This document shows positions 5,563-5,733 of a stretch of 5,733 nt of DNA, piece after piece (position 1 is the stretch's first letter; each line of letters begins with the position of its first letter). The stretch comes from an uncultured Desulfobulbus sp. GTDB lineage: Bacteria > Desulfobacterota > Desulfobulbia > Desulfobulbales > Desulfobulbaceae. A model generated the notes under the pieces. The model had not been told where the DNA came from. It worked only from the letters and a program-made list of their open reading frames with translations, and searched no databases. The position numbers and the translations under genes were made by a program. The DNA lies in assembly GCA_946539945.1 (NCBI GenBank), contig CAMNHX010000120.1, positions 1 to 5,733 on the forward strand. Reading direction: 5' to 3'.

Positions 5563-5584
5563 TCCCCCGCCTGAAGGCGGGGGA
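5563..5584 (-). repeat. IS605-type right-end hairpin
   Basis: TCCCCCGCC (5563-5571) and GGCGGGGGA (5576-5584) form a perfect 9-bp stem with a TGAA loop (TTCA on the transcribed minus strand). It begins 12 nt beyond the tnpB stop and ends 5 nt before the TCAA cleavage-type tetranucleotide. It is the TnpA recognition hairpin and also the last structured part of an omega RNA. Confidence 0.8.
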
Positions 5585-5596
5585 TTCCTACCGCGT

Positions 5597-5733
5597 TCAG
5601 GAGCAAAACAACACCCCTGAATCACTTCGATGGGTTCCTGCTGCTGGCGGCATGACTGCACCACTCACTTCACAGGCGATCCGGGCAAGTCCTGCCCTTA
5701 AAATGTTCATTGCACCGACAAGATCGGCGTTTT
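5597..5733 (-). CDS. tnpB: TnpB C-terminus, RNA-guided nuclease of IS605-type element (partial)
   Basis: On the minus strand, after a split codon at the window edge, 44 residues run from NADLVGAMNIL to a TGA at 5599-5597. NAD-x-x-GAMN is the RuvC-III block of TnpB (usual form (H/N)ADxxAAxN), and its Asp is the third catalytic acid. The tail (ACEVSGAVMPPAAGTHRSD, then LFCS) is the variable end typical of TnpB proteins. TnpB is the omega-RNA-guided DNA endonuclease related to Cas12 that helps these elements persist. No damage is visible in this part, but most of the gene (N-terminus, RuvC-I/II, zinc finger) is outside the window, so intactness is unknown. Confidence 0.85.
   Translation of the reverse strand, partial: NADLVGAMNILRAGLARIACEVSGAVMPPAAGTHRSDSGVLFCS

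Larger units (their letters stand above)
5538..5733 (-). ncRNA. Candidate omega RNA (TnpB guide RNA) with flank-derived guide
   Basis: In IS605-type elements the omega RNA overlaps the 3' end of tnpB and the right end, and its guide is the roughly 16-20 nt immediately outside the element. Here the scaffold would cover the minus strand down to 5554. The guide would begin at 5553 with GGTGTTGGTGCTTCTG, which is ISL3 transposase sequence. The 5' boundary is unknown, and expression or processing cannot be seen from sequence; the coordinates are family-based inference. Confidence 0.45.
5554..5733 (-). mobile_element. IS200/IS605-family element, right end (partial)
   Basis: The features are the 3' end of tnpB, the conserved end hairpin at 5563-5584, and a minus-strand TCAA (5557-5554) right after it. 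The pattern TAGGAATCCCC-hairpin-GGGGAGG-TCAA is characteristic of IS605-type right ends, where TnpA cuts single-stranded DNA after a short tetranucleotide guided by the hairpin. The element continues beyond the window. It joins ISL3 transposase sequence directly, so it inserted into that gene. These elements have no terminal inverted repeats and make no target duplication, consistent with the clean junction. Confidence 0.8.

Noticed and set aside
1..5733. CRISPR arrays, tRNA or rRNA genes, phage attachment sites
   Set aside because: I saw no regularly spaced repeats, no tRNA-like cloverleaf with conserved arms and no rRNA signatures. The only mobile DNA is the two insertion sequences at the right end.

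Overview
The window looks like chromosomal DNA of a Gram-negative bacterium. It is fairly GC-rich, and it codes for an RNase E/G-family ribonuclease, a membrane-anchored M23 peptidase and a lipopolysaccharide-export (LptF/LptG) permease. The gene content and protein style fit a Desulfovibrio-like sulfate reducer (Desulfobacterota). That taxonomic guess is inference from family resemblance, not from a database match.

Left part (1-497): the first 105 bases hold the N-terminus of a minus-strand gene that runs off the window, possibly a radical-SAM/spore-photoproduct-lyase-like protein (weak call). A non-coding stretch of about 390 bp follows. It carries a plausible sigma70-type promoter (269-297) and several perfect inverted repeats, and makes a long structured leader in front of the RNase gene.

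Central part (498-4851): three plus-strand genes form a tight operon. They are RNase G (498-2003), a membrane-anchored M23 metallopeptidase with Ig-like domains (2028-3404), and an LptF/LptG-family permease (3388-4851). The gap between the first two is 24 bp; the second and third overlap by 17 bp. The permease ends in an unexpected cytoplasmic Zn-binding module resembling the N-terminal Zn domain of Ada (His-x3-Cys ... Cys-x2-Cys). The last two genes act in the cell envelope (peptidoglycan and LPS transport); the first processes RNA. None of the three has a convincing Shine-Dalgarno sequence at its conventional ATG.

Right part (4852-5733): a small minus-strand protein of unknown function with CxC...CxxC cysteines (4856-5179) converges on the permease gene with only 4 bp between stop codons. 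Upstream of it is a wreck of two nested insertion sequences. The C-terminal end of an ISL3-family transposase (5288-5553) is broken by a 4-bp tandem duplication and an internal stop. It is abutted by the right end of an IS200/IS605-family element (5554 to the window edge) carrying the 3' end of tnpB with its RuvC-III aspartate and the characteristic end hairpin. The IS605-type element appears to have inserted into the ISL3 transposase gene, so any TnpB guide RNA made from this copy would carry ISL3 transposase sequence as its guide.
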